From contig DATHCB010000034.1 of assembly GCA_035319765.1 (NCBI GenBank), positions 1-17,495 of the forward strand: DNA of 17,495 nucleotides, written 5' to 3'. Origin of the DNA: DATHCB01 sp035319765 (GTDB lineage: Archaea; Thermoproteota; Bathyarchaeia; Bathyarchaeales; SOJC01). Position 1 is the stretch's first letter; every line of letters begins with the position of its first letter. Below are positions 1-6,464 of this stretch, one piece after another. The notes beneath the pieces were generated by a model that made no database searches, had not been told where the DNA came from, and saw only the letters and a list, made by a program, of their open reading frames with translations. Both the position numbers and the translations under genes were made by a program.

Positions 1-169
1 CACCATACAGCCCGATCCCCACTTTCGTCAACTGCAAGCCAGCGGCCAGGTCCGCATACTCCGGTTTCTCCAAAATGAGCTTCTCAAGAAAATCCAGTCT
101 CTGAATTATCTGGTCAAGCTTTCTGCTCAGTTCATCCACTATAGACCGAGAGTTTTCCTTTCCACTCAA
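1..169 (-). CDS. Partial hypothetical protein (N-terminal part, runs off the window)
   Basis: A frame open on the minus strand from a TTG at 169-167 to the window edge gives 56 codons. The product begins with a short polar stretch, then a charged, leucine/isoleucine-spaced segment (VDELSRKLDQIIQRLDFLEK) typical of a short coiled coil, then a less charged part ending near VGIGLYG. An in-frame TGA lies just upstream of the TTG, so the start cannot be far outside; a GTG twelve codons... about ten codons further in is the alternative start. An A/T-rich TATA-like element on the minus strand (around 226-236) could drive it. I do not recognise the family. It could be a small coiled-coil or regulatory protein, but only the N-terminus is visible. 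Confidence 0.6.
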   Translation of the reverse strand, partial: MSGKENSRSIVDELSRKLDQIIQRLDFLEKLILEKPEYADLAAGLQLTKVGIGLYG

Positions 170-625
170 TTTTCATTCTACTTCTGGAACGAATAGTGCG
201 CGCGCTAGATTCAATCATCAACAATCGTTTATATGATTGACTACCCGAGCGAGTGCGCGATAACAAACTGCTGTTCCCATGAACACTAAAGCTTGTTCAC
301 GGAAGAGTCCTTCCTAGCTGCTTCCTTGCCCAAACATCTACCAAATAGAAACCGAGGCAAAGTTAAGATATAAGAACTCCTCCGAAAACTAAGAGCCAAA
401 ACGGGGACAAGCGTAATGAACGCACTTAAGGCTTGCTCTGTCGCGAAACTCACTCATCTTGATTCCAAAGAAACAAAAGGCAGTGTAAGGAGCATTTAAG
501 AAGGCGAGATTCGAAATTTCTCAGGATAGAGTGTACAACCTATAAACTTGGAATTTCCACTAGTCGCCTTAACGGTGCTCACCCTGAGTTTTCGCCATAG
601 TTTTCCTCAGAATTAAAGAACTTGA
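170..625. other. Gene-poor stretch with no supported gene
   Basis: I see no convincing coding frame on either strand. The longest small frame with an ATG is about 27 codons (plus, from 417) and looks unremarkable. The stretch has an inverted repeat (CAATCAT at 212-218 and ATGATTG at 233-239) around a TATA-like TTTATAT, flanked by GCGC-rich blocks (197-205 and 250-259). This is probably the promoter region of the leftward gene. The rest shows stops in all frames and may be decayed sequence. Confidence 0.4.
212..239. promoter_or_regulatory. Inverted repeat overlapping a TATA-like element
   Basis: CAATCAT and ATGATTG form a perfect 7-bp inverted repeat with a 14-base spacer. The right arm abuts TTTATAT, which reads CATATAAACG on the minus strand and sits about 60 bp upstream of the leftward partial gene. 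This is the arrangement expected for an archaeal TATA box next to a dimeric regulator site. That role is inference. Confidence 0.3.
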
Positions 626-731
626 TATCCTAGGCAGAGGCCTTCCATATGTCGAGCACTAGAATATTTTGCATTTTTTAATTACAATTATATTTTCGCA
701 GATCCACCTCTTGATCACGGAGAAGACCACG

Positions 732-947
732 ATGACCTTGCGAACTTTGCAGCTTATGTTCTGTTTTCCCCCGATGTACGGTATCTACGATACTGGAAGT
801 GGGATCATATACATTTTCGGTGATCATGACGGCAAAATCGAAGACGTGCTAAGCCACGAGATCCTGCACTGGGCGTTGCAGAAAACCGCGGGGAAAAGGG
901 CAAGTTTGGCTCTAGACAATGTTCCAGCTGAACTTTTAAGAGTTTAA
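732..947 (+). CDS. Small HExxH (zincin-like) protein, probably truncated or frameshifted
   Basis: The 71-residue frame starts at ATG 732, behind a GGAG at 718-721. The usable part is the C-terminal two thirds, containing SHEILHW, a HExxH zinc-metallopeptidase signature, followed by ALQKTAGKRASLALDNVP. The preceding segment (GIYDTGSGIIYIFGDHDGK) reads as a beta-strand pair before the HExxH helix, as in small zincins. The first dozen residues (MTLRTLQLMFCFPP) look unlike protein. In the adjacent frame, about 626-770 instead gives a plausible acidic sequence ending in LANFAAYVLFSPD. The join falls on the run TTTTCCCCC (764-772), so the true gene may be longer and frameshifted there, or be a pseudogene. 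There is no third zinc ligand I can place with confidence, so catalytic activity is unproven. Confidence 0.5.
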   Translation: MTLRTLQLMFCFPPMYGIYDTGSGIIYIFGDHDGKIEDVLSHEILHWALQKTAGKRASLALDNVPAELLRV

Positions 948-1021
948 CTGCCATTTCACGTAGATTATTACGGTTTTCCCAGAAGCTTTATCCAGTTTTC
1001 GTAGTGCCGGGGCTCAGTTCA

Positions 1022-1222
1022 TGGTCGGATTCTTTCGGAGTTCTTCAGTTCTACTCCCTCTAGTAAGCGTTGGTCGAGTAGCGCGTTATTGAGGATAAGC
1101 TCATCGAGCGCTGAAACTTCGAAAAAGAAGTTGGAGCGAAAAACCGCGCGCTGGAAGAGCTCTAAGATGAAATTACCAGAAGATTCCGTGAAGGGACGAT
1201 TGAAAGTCAAGGTAGTGGAAGA
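1022..1222 (+). pseudogene. Decayed coiled-coil protein fragment
   Basis: One plus-strand frame reads as a charged helical protein when its stops are ignored: SDSFGVLQFYSL, two stops, ALVE, stop, RVIEDKLIER, stop, NFEKEVGAKNRALEEL, stop, DEITRRFREGTIE. The five stops are TAG 1061, TAA 1064, TAG 1079, a TGA and a TAA. Every one is a single C-to-T change away from CAG, CAA or CGA, that is Gln or Arg, which fit the flanking Glu/Lys/Arg-rich helix. Mixed stop codons argue against recoding. The family is not recognisable. A minus-strand 63-codon frame (1019-1210) covers the same bases and looks like its shadow. Confidence 0.4.
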
Positions 1223-1579
1223 TTAGAACCAGCGCTTGGACTTTTCTTTTCCAGCTCTTGCGATAACTGTTTTGTTTGCTTTTGAAGCGGTTCTAGCTCT
1301 ATTGGTATTTTGGGGTTTTCTAGAGTCTGTCGGTATTTTCGGTGTATAGTATTGACAGTTAGCTGCCTTTGCCCAGCTTTTCTTGTCCGTTAGGTTGTAG
1401 CCATATTTGATGCAACGTACGATCGGGGAGTTTTCCATGCTTATTATGAACATGTAGAGGCAGTTGTCGCACTGTTTCTGGGCTTTCCTGCAGTTCTTAC
1501 AGAGTCCTAGCAAGTTAGAGTCGCCCAGTGTGTACTCCAATAATCCTATTGGTCTGCCACATTGCACGCAACTTACCAT
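1223..1579 (-). CDS. Small cysteine-rich (zinc-ribbon-like) protein
   Basis: The product is 118 aa. Three CxxC knuckles lie at residues 4/7, 27/30 and 37/40, with two more cysteines near 56 and 75, so there are enough ligands for two zinc sites. The C-terminal 40 residues are a Lys/Arg/Ala/Asn-rich tail (SRKPQNTNRARTASKANK) that is probably disordered and suited to nucleic-acid contact. The ATG is well placed, with GGTGAG about six bases upstream. The gene stands alone, pointing away from the tRNA-Trp gene. No named family is recognised. A role in RNA or DNA binding is inference from the zinc knuckles and basic tail. Confidence 0.75.
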   Translation of the reverse strand: MVSCVQCGRPIGLLEYTLGDSNLLGLCKNCRKAQKQCDNCLYMFIISMENSPIVRCIKYGYNLTDKKSWAKAANCQYYTPKIPTDSRKPQNTNRARTASKANKTVIARAGKEKSKRWF

Positions 1580-1643
1580 TTTTATCTCACCGTAGAGCTA
1601 GAACGAAAGATCGTTTTGAAAGTTATGAATTTGTAGTAAAGAC

Positions 1644-1823
1644 TGGTGGGGCTGGCCGGATTTGAACCGGTGACCTTTGCCCGAAACCATGACTTTCTGC
1701 GTGGTTTCTACGGGTTTCTTCTCGACCGCTCCAGAATCTCGTCATTCCGTTTCGCACGGTCGGCAAACCCATTGTTTTGCTTTTTCTGGAGCCCGTCGTC
1801 ATACCGGGCTAGACTACAGCCCC
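1644..1823 (-). tRNA. tRNA-Trp(CCA), apparently with two introns, CCA encoded
   Basis: On the minus strand GGGGCTG (from 1823) pairs with CAGCCCC (ending 1648), followed by discriminator A and an encoded CCA (1644-1646). The D-arm is GTCT...GAC with G18G19 present. The anticodon stem is ACGGG/CCCGT (CCCGT at 1714-1710), and the loop CTCCAGA puts CCA at 34-36 (complement at 1787-1789). The T-loop is TTCAAAT with stem CCGG/CCGG and an A-C mismatch at the outer pair. The gene spans 180 nt. One intron (about 1716-1785, roughly 70 nt) sits at the canonical 37/38 site. A second, of about 31-33 nt (near 1677-1709), must be removed from the variable-loop side to bring CCCGT next to AGGTC and the T-arm. 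Spliced length is then 77 nt with CCA. Splice sites are approximate. Confidence 0.85.
1677..1709 (-). other. Probable second (non-canonical) intron of tRNA-Trp
   Basis: On the minus strand the sequence between the anticodon stem and the T-arm is far too long for a variable loop and folds on itself. AAACCA pairs with TGGTTT, and the exon CCCG pairs with intron CGGG. A three-base bulge TAG lies on one strand and CAA on the other. Two 3-nt bulges on opposite strands separated by 4 bp is the bulge-helix-bulge cut by the archaeal splicing endonuclease. Strict central cuts would leave a variable loop two bases longer than the usual five, so the exact ends are uncertain by about 2 nt. Confidence 0.55.
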
Positions 1824-1850
1824 ACCACAACCACAAAACTCCGTGCCACC

Positions 1851-1863
1851 GAATATATATTTT
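1851..1863 (-). promoter_or_regulatory. TATA box of tRNA-Trp
   Basis: The minus strand reads AAAATATATATTC, centred about 34 bp upstream of the first base of tRNA-Trp (1823). This is a near-ideal archaeal TATA element at the right distance for a transcript starting a few bases before the mature 5' end. Confidence 0.65.
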
Positions 1864-1925
1864 GTCGCCTAGTGGTCAGCGTCATCATCGAGCGAAAACC
1901 TTATCAACTCCTTAAAGGCGTTTTT

Positions 1926-2056
1926 GTTGGGGTTGCCGGCCAAAGGGCGCGGGACCCACCCGATCTCATTCCGAACTCGGAAGTTAAACCGCGCTCCGTT
2001 TTTGGCGTTAGTGTGGGCTTAGGCCACGTGAAGCCGAGAAAGCTGGTGGCCCCACC
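1926..2056 (+). rRNA. 5S ribosomal RNA (stand-alone gene)
   Basis: The core CCGAACTCGGAAGTTAAACC (about 1971-1990) is the near-universal 5S loop B/C signature. The ends pair as helix I: GGGGTTG (1929-1935) with TGGCCCC (2047-2053), extended by T1928-A2054 and C1936/C1937 with G2046/G2045, including several G-U pairs. The length of about 127-131 nt fits archaeal 5S. No 16S or 23S is in the window, so the gene is unlinked here, as is common in many archaea. It is divergent from tRNA-Trp with about 100 bp between them. A weak TATA-like CCTTATCA at 1899-1906 is the only promoter candidate. Exact ends are estimated from pairing. Confidence 0.93.
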
Positions 2057-2065
2057 TCTTCAAGC

Positions 2066-2091
2066 CTTAGGATGGAGGAGAAATCCTCAAG
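2066..2091 (+). terminator. GNRA-capped hairpin just after the 5S gene
   Basis: GAGGA (2075-2079) and TCCTC (2084-2088) close a GAAA tetraloop, and CTT (2066-2068) can pair with AAG (2089-2091) below it. The hairpin lies between the 5S 3' end and the TATA box of the next gene. It may mark the 3' end or processing of the 5S transcript. There is no T-run after it, so a bacterial-type terminator is not claimed. Confidence 0.3.
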
Positions 2092-2100
2092 ATTTATAAC
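2090..2100 (+). promoter_or_regulatory. TATA box of the DUF1512 gene
   Basis: GATTTATAACC is centred near 2095. Transcription would start near 2120, which puts the ATG at 2114 upstream of the predicted transcript start and favours the ATG at 2141. Confidence 0.55.
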
Positions 2101-2140
2101 CCTCTAGACGTGCATGTTGAAAGAAGTGAAAGAAGTGATT

Positions 2141-3256
2141 ATGATACCGCAAGCTTCACAGTTGTTAGGCAGCGATCCTATCAGCGTAGCATTCCAAATA
2201 ATCTTCACTGTTGTGTTCGTGGTCTTCATCTTCTATGGTCAACGAATACAAATGTACGTTATGCTAAACGAGGTTAGGAACTCTCTGATACGGCTGAAAT
2301 ACATACGTGATGAAGGACGAAAGACTACGATCGAAACAATAAAGGAACTAGGTAAACCTGCTACAGATCCGACCGCACGTGTCGACCAATTTCTTGACTA
2401 CATAACCATTCCGCCTGAAGGGATGGATCCTTCAGGTATAGTATGGAAACTAGAGCACATCTTGGACGTTCAAGACACACGCTTCAAAGATGAAGTTAAG
2501 CTAATGGCGCCACAAGCAGATCCTACGCAAGTAAATAATCTAGAAAATAGCCTAGAAGCCGCCATGTCACTGAACCTCATCTACAAAGTCATACGTCATT
2601 ACTACATGTTAGGCAAGAAAACGTACAGTTTGTATGTGATCATGCAAGTGCAAATGGCACTTCCGCTTATTATGCGCGAAGCCGAAGCTCTTTCAGCGGC
2701 GCTGAAGGCCTTCACAACAGGTCAACCAATCGGTGACGGAGCAGGACAGTTGGTAACGGGAAAAATGATCTATGGACATGAGCAGAGGAAAGTTGAAAAA
2801 GATTACATTGTGTCAACGATACAAATCGAAGGGAGAACCGTTCACGTTCTGAAAGCTGAAGGGCCGGGCGGAAACGTCGGCAAACCTGGCGAAGCAATCA
2901 AACAAATAATCGAGGAAAATGATGGAAAAATCGCCTCAATAATCACTATTGATGCTGCACAAAAACTCGAAGGAGAATCACCAGGCGAAGTTGCAGAGGG
3001 CATAGGCGTAGCCATCGGCGGACCAGGCGTAGACCAGTTTAAGGTTGAAGAAGAATTAGTTAAGTACAAAATCCCGATCAACGCTGTCGTCATAAAAGAA
3101 GACATCGGGGATGCTGTTTCACCGATGCGTAAAGAGGTTACAGACGCAGTCGACTTGGCGATAGAGAATGTTAAGCGAGTAATCAAAGAAAGAACTAAGG
3201 AAGGCGACGTCGTCATAGTTGCGGGTATCGGGAACTCTATAGGAATCGGACAGTAG
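2141..3256 (+). CDS. DUF1512 family membrane-anchored protein
   Basis: The product is about 371 aa from ATG 2141; the frame is also open to ATG 2114 (380 aa). I chose 2141 because the TATA box at about 2095 predicts a transcript start near 2120, because GAAGTGATT directly precedes it, and because the archaeal DUF1512 family is about 370 residues. An N-terminal transmembrane helix (IIFTVVFVVFIFYG) is followed by a large, mostly soluble, charged domain. It includes a proline/glycine segment (IPPEGMDPSGI) and a C-terminal half rich in alternating beta/alpha (IASIITIDAAQKLEGESPGE, then a Gly-rich GVAIGGPGVD and GIGNSIGIGQ). That half resembles a nucleotide or small-ligand fold, but no catalytic motif is evident. 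Function is unknown. It is followed nine bases later by a membrane zinc-ribbon gene, so the two probably form one transcript. Confidence 0.8.
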   Translation: MIPQASQLLGSDPISVAFQIIFTVVFVVFIFYGQRIQMYVMLNEVRNSLIRLKYIRDEGRKTTIETIKELGKPATDPTARVDQFLDYITIPPEGMDPSGIVWKLEHILDVQDTRFKDEVKLMAPQADPTQVNNLENSLEAAMSLNLIYKVIRHYYMLGKKTYSLYVIMQVQMALPLIMREAEALSAALKAFTTGQPIGDGAGQLVTGKMIYGHEQRKVEKDYIVSTIQIEGRTVHVLKAEGPGGNVGKPGEAIKQIIEENDGKIASIITIDAAQKLEGESPGEVAEGIGVAIGGPGVDQFKVEEELVKYKIPINAVVIKEDIGDAVSPMRKEVTDAVDLAIENVKRVIKERTKEGDVVIVAGIGNSIGIGQ

Positions 3257-3265
3257 GCTAACAAA

Positions 3266-3697
3266 ATGAGCGGAGACTCCGAAGCAAAAGAAACACCAGA
3301 ATCGGTACAGAGAGTGTCCTCTTACTCCTTAGCAGTTATTTTTGGTACTCTAATTCTTGCATTTATTTGCTTGGCCCTAGCGCTTCTCACTTATTCCAGC
3401 AAGGTTGGAATTACCACAACTGGCGTTGTTTTTTTGGTTATTGGTTTTGCAGGCCTCATTTCTGCTACTTATATGTTGATTCAGGCTAGGGGTCACATGA
3501 TGCACATAAAAATTGAGATCCCTCCAGTCATGACGACTGTGGCTTGCCAGAAGTGCGGTTTCAAGAACGTGAGGACGTTTGAGCGTGGAGACTACGTCTT
3601 TAAACAAGCTGGGCCATGTCCTAAATGTAGTGACAAATTGCTTGTCTCGGCGATATATCGAGAAGTCAAGGAAAAGCCCAAGAAAGAGATGTTCTAG
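3266..3697 (+). CDS. Two-TM membrane protein with C-terminal zinc ribbon
   Basis: The product is 143 aa. After a polar N-terminus there are two hydrophobic helices (about residues 21-43 and 49-73) joined by a short loop, then a soluble domain with CQKC (94/97) and CPKC (118/121), a rubredoxin-like zinc ribbon around FERGDYVFKQ, and a basic tail ending KPKKEMF. The gene begins nine bases after the DUF1512 stop and is likely cotranscribed with it. Both products are membrane anchored with soluble domains, so a shared complex is a reasonable inference. The stop codon lies in a CTAG palindrome that also supplies the stop of the converging methionine aminopeptidase gene. The family is a hypothetical archaeal one that I cannot name. 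Confidence 0.8.
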   Translation: MSGDSEAKETPESVQRVSSYSLAVIFGTLILAFICLALALLTYSSKVGITTTGVVFLVIGFAGLISATYMLIQARGHMMHIKIEIPPVMTTVACQKCGFKNVRTFERGDYVFKQAGPCPKCSDKLLVSAIYREVKEKPKKEMF

Positions 3698-4596
3698 GTT
3701 ATTACTTCGCAACCATTCGCGGTAACGCGCAAAGTGTGTTCTGCTTGAGCTACGGGTTTTCCGCTCACTTCGACGAAAATCGGGTATTCCGTCAAGCAAT
3801 TCGAACGACGAATTTCTGTAAAGGCTTCTTTATATCTGATTTTTAATGGGCCTTCCTGCAACCAACGCTCTGCAAAAGGAAGTGTGTGGAACTCCGTTTC
3901 CATGTATTGAAGTAGCTGCTTAGCCTCTGTAGTCCGCATTGATTTGTGTTTTTTGAGCTTAAAGATCGTGATCTCTTTACCATTTCCTACTCTGCCGCTC
4001 GCCTCTTTTGGTGTCACGAAGGGTTCGACGGCATACATTTCTCCTTCATGGACTCGTGTTGTTGATATGTGAACGACGTTAGGCAATGACCTTCCTGCGT
4101 GCACCGTAAATCTTCCAACTTGGTGTCCAGTGAGGTTTGAAACGGGCTTGAAACCATGCGACTCGATTGTCTTTTGAACGGCCGAACCTAGTTTCGAAGT
4201 GAACATTCCTGCATGTATGGTTTCTGTCGCCACTTTCAGGGCATCTTCAGCTGCAGCGACCATCGCATCATATTCGGTGTTGAAACAGACGGTTACCGCC
4301 GTGTCTGCGACATATCCATCGACATGTGCTCCGATGTCGACTTTAACGATCGAATTCTTCGGTATAATTCCCTTGTCATCTGGAGGCGAAGTGTAATGGG
4401 CAGCGATCTCGTTTATTGACACATTACATGGGAAGGCTGGTTTTCCACCGAGTTTACGGATCAATCCCTCGGTGTTTTCACAGACATCGATGATTTGCAT
4501 TCCTTCGTGGACAGTTTTTTTCATTATCTTTCGAACTTCGGCTGCGACCTTTCCTGCTTCACGAAATTTCTCGAGTTCATCCTTTGAAAAGCTCAT
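3694..4596 (-). CDS. map: Methionine aminopeptidase, type II (archaeal)
   Basis: The enzyme removes the initiator methionine from nascent proteins in the cytosol. The 300-aa product has the pita-bread metallopeptidase ligands in order: D87 (VDIGAHVDG), D98 (VADTAV), H158 (GHQVGRFTVH), E191 (YAVEPFV) and E286 (QAEHTLRV). A likely substrate-contacting His67 lies in AAHYT. The roughly 60-residue segment between H158/E191 and the last Glu (about 210-275, AKQLLQYMETEFHTLPFAERW) is the helical insert that defines type II enzymes. Length matches archaeal MetAP (about 295-300). It lies 78 bp downstream of the flavin reductase gene and may be cotranscribed. However, an AT-rich TTTTTAAC on the minus strand near 4633-4641 could be its own TATA box. 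It converges on the zinc-ribbon gene with a 3-base overlap. Confidence 0.95.
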   Translation of the reverse strand: MSFSKDELEKFREAGKVAAEVRKIMKKTVHEGMQIIDVCENTEGLIRKLGGKPAFPCNVSINEIAAHYTSPPDDKGIIPKNSIVKVDIGAHVDGYVADTAVTVCFNTEYDAMVAAAEDALKVATETIHAGMFTSKLGSAVQKTIESHGFKPVSNLTGHQVGRFTVHAGRSLPNVVHISTTRVHEGEMYAVEPFVTPKEASGRVGNGKEITIFKLKKHKSMRTTEAKQLLQYMETEFHTLPFAERWLQEGPLKIRYKEAFTEIRRSNCLTEYPIFVEVSGKPVAQAEHTLRVTANGCEVIT

Positions 4597-4674
4597 TGGG
4601 CTAGCACACGGATTCCTTTAACTAGGTTAGGGTTAAAAATCTTTAGAGCGTGGACTCAGCATTGGTTGTTAGTT

Positions 4675-5247
4675 TCATCGCTTCTGTTGTGGCTCCACGA
4701 TTCTTGTCTCTAGCGTTGCGAATTTGTTGCCTCCGACATGAAAAATAAGCTGGTTCCGGCTCAAGTCGTACTCGCCTGTGAAAGCGTCTTCGTTTACGTA
4801 TGCAGCCTTTATCTCGCCAATGAAGAGCGTGTGATCTCCTTCGGCTATTTGTTCGTAGAGCGTACATTCAATATGTGCTACGCACTCTTTAATTATAGGC
4901 GGTTTGACCGTTTTGGCTGGTGAAGGTGTAAGTCCAGTTTCCTTAAACTTATCCGAGTCTCTCCCGCTTTTCCTTCCGCAAAACAGTGTTTCTTCGACGA
5001 GCTCCATGGTTGGAATGTTAATCACGAATTCTTTGGTTTCTTCTATTAACTTGTGAGAATGTCTTCTTGGAGCAATACTGACGGCAAGCAAGGGAGGGTT
5101 CATAGACACTGGCATTGTCCATGCCAAGGTTATTATGTCGGCTTTTCCTGTACTATCAATGCATGTGAGAAGCACTGTAAGTTTTGGATGCAATAAACGA
5201 GAAGCAGTTGATGGGCTGATTTGGTTTGTCTTTTTCTCCTTCTTCAT
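4675..5247 (-). CDS. Flavin reductase-like (FMN-binding split-barrel) protein
   Basis: The product is 190 aa with the flavoredoxin / flavin reductase-like pattern. An N-terminal HPKLTVLLTCIDSTGKADIITLAWTMPVS beta pair is the FMN phosphate region. PPLLAVSIAPRRHSHKLI then EFVINIP follows, and GRKSGRDSDKF is the characteristic G-x-x-S-G-R-D-x-D-K-F motif of archaeal members. The C-terminal half holds the remaining barrel strands (AHIECTLYEQI, HTLFIGEIKAAYV). It probably binds FMN and works as a flavin reductase or electron-transfer protein; the substrate cannot be told from sequence. Its ATG overlaps the trpS stop (TAATG, one shared base), so it is translationally coupled to trpS. Why a redox protein is coupled to tryptophanyl-tRNA synthetase is not evident. 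Confidence 0.85.
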   Translation of the reverse strand: MKKEKKTNQISPSTASRLLHPKLTVLLTCIDSTGKADIITLAWTMPVSMNPPLLAVSIAPRRHSHKLIEETKEFVINIPTMELVEETLFCGRKSGRDSDKFKETGLTPSPAKTVKPPIIKECVAHIECTLYEQIAEGDHTLFIGEIKAAYVNEDAFTGEYDLSRNQLIFHVGGNKFATLETRIVEPQQKR

Positions 5248-6407
5248 TATTTTTTCTCCCCAGCCTTCAGAGAGAAATTTTGAATTTCTTCTTTAGCTTT
5301 CTCTCTTTTCTTTTGATGTTCTTTCAGGAATCTGTTTACTCTTTCAGTCAGAATGGTTTTGCAGTCGCCGCAGATTACTTTGCCTGTTCTGCAGTTCTCA
5401 TCTAGCTCGGAAATTTTTTTGTCGTCTTCTTCAAAAAGGTAGAGGAAGTACTGGAAAATCGTGCATAAATAAGGGTTCCCGCCAGTATTTCTCTGTTCCT
5501 TTATTGTTGGTTTTCCGCCGGTAAACGCATTCCATATCTTGTTTTTCACTTCTTCAGGTGTATCGATTGTAAATATGCACGTCTCAGGCTCGGAAGCGGA
5601 CATTTTGCCGCCTTTGCCTAATCCTGGCACGAATCTGCAATGAATTTGGGCAGGTTTGCAGTAGCCTAGTTTTTGCGCGATATCCCTGGTTATTCGCCAG
5701 TAAGGGTCTTGGTCGATCGCTGCAGGAATCAGCGCCGGAACATTCTCTTGAGTGAGTTTTGCGTGGATGAAACAAGGGACTGCCTGCATTGCCGGCCAAA
5801 AGACCCATCCCAAGTTTGTGCTGTCCTTGAAACCGAAAACCGCCCTTGCGGTTGAATACGTGATTCGTTTTGCAACTTTCACTGCAATGTCGTACAAGGA
5901 GAAGATGTCTCTCACGTCAAAAATTATGGAAGTTTTTTCAGGCTTGAAGCCCAATGCGATCAGGTCCAAGGCGTTATCATATCCCCATTTGGTCGTTTCT
6001 TCCAACGTCATTTCATCCTCGATTAGGAATTTTTCGTCATCTGTCATCTGAAAATAAAGCCTAGCACCGGTTTTTTCTTGTAAATACTTTGTGAAAATCC
6101 AAGGCACTAAGTGTCCAATATGCACTGGTCCTGAGGGTCCTCTGCCAGTGTATAGTACGAATCTTTGGCCATTCTCGAACCTGTCTAATATGACGTTGAG
6201 GTCTCGATGAGAAAAGAAGAGCCTCCTGCGCAGTTGTGGATGTAGTTCGCCAAAGTCTTTTTTCATTCTTTCCATTAACTCATCAGTAAGAGGCTGAGTG
6301 CCAAATTCTCGGATCAGTCTTTCGTAATCTATCTTGCCTCTCACTTCCCAAGGCGTGACTACCATTTCTTCGTTAGCCAAGCACTTCACAGCCTTGTTTG
6401 AAATCAC
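5247..6407 (-). CDS. trpS: Tryptophanyl-tRNA synthetase (archaeal type)
   Basis: This class I synthetase charges tRNA-Trp, whose gene lies in the same window. The N-terminal VVTPWEVRGKIDYERLIREF is the archaeal/eukaryotic TrpRS start block. The HIGH motif is GPVHIGHLVPW (H96-H99), the KMSKS loop is GGKMSASEP (268-272), and the tryptophan pocket segment FWPAMQAVPCF lies between them. The C-terminus has three cysteines (C339, C346, C349; CGDC) that could bind zinc, then a Lys/Glu-rich tail. The open frame starts at GTG 6407. A TATA-like element at about 6420-6431 predicts transcription from about 6400, so GTG 6389 or ATG 6365 (MVVTPWEV) may be the real start. It is first gene of the leftward unit trpS - flavin reductase - map. 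Confidence 0.95.
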   Translation of the reverse strand: MISNKAVKCLANEEMVVTPWEVRGKIDYERLIREFGTQPLTDELMERMKKDFGELHPQLRRRLFFSHRDLNVILDRFENGQRFVLYTGRGPSGPVHIGHLVPWIFTKYLQEKTGARLYFQMTDDEKFLIEDEMTLEETTKWGYDNALDLIALGFKPEKTSIIFDVRDIFSLYDIAVKVAKRITYSTARAVFGFKDSTNLGWVFWPAMQAVPCFIHAKLTQENVPALIPAAIDQDPYWRITRDIAQKLGYCKPAQIHCRFVPGLGKGGKMSASEPETCIFTIDTPEEVKNKIWNAFTGGKPTIKEQRNTGGNPYLCTIFQYFLYLFEEDDKKISELDENCRTGKVICGDCKTILTERVNRFLKEHQKKREKAKEEIQNFSLKAGEKK

Positions 6408-6417
6408 TTCGAAACAT

Positions 6418-6431
6418 GGAATATTAAACTT
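6418..6431. promoter_or_regulatory. Shared divergent TATA element between trpS and the pheST unit
   Basis: GGAATATTAAACTT contains AATATT, a palindrome readable as TATA in both directions (GTTTAATATTCC leftward). Leftward transcription would start near 6400 (trpS) and rightward near 6450, about 15 bases before the ATG of the 57-aa ORF. A second AT-rich site (GATTTTTATTCTA, about 6578-6590) sits inside that ORF and could serve pheS alone. Confidence 0.4.
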
Positions 6432-6464
6432 TGTGAGTCATCATTGGAATAAAGCATAAGTAAC

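Noticed and set aside
1061..1175. Stop-codon recoding (pyrrolysine or selenocysteine) in the coiled-coil frame
   Set aside because: All three stop codons are used within a short stretch, two of them in tandem, which fits decay and not recoding.
1646..2099. Two plus-strand open frames of 89 and 140 codons
   Set aside because: They lie across the tRNA-Trp gene (antisense) and the 5S rRNA gene; no coding signal of their own.
2842..3264. 140-codon minus-strand frame inside the DUF1512 gene
   Set aside because: Shadow of the real gene: low-complexity Ser/Thr/Ile/Pro composition typical of antisense translation.
3377..3799. 140-codon minus-strand frame across the zinc-ribbon gene and the end of map
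   Set aside because: Overlaps two well-supported genes and has no motif or ribosome binding site.
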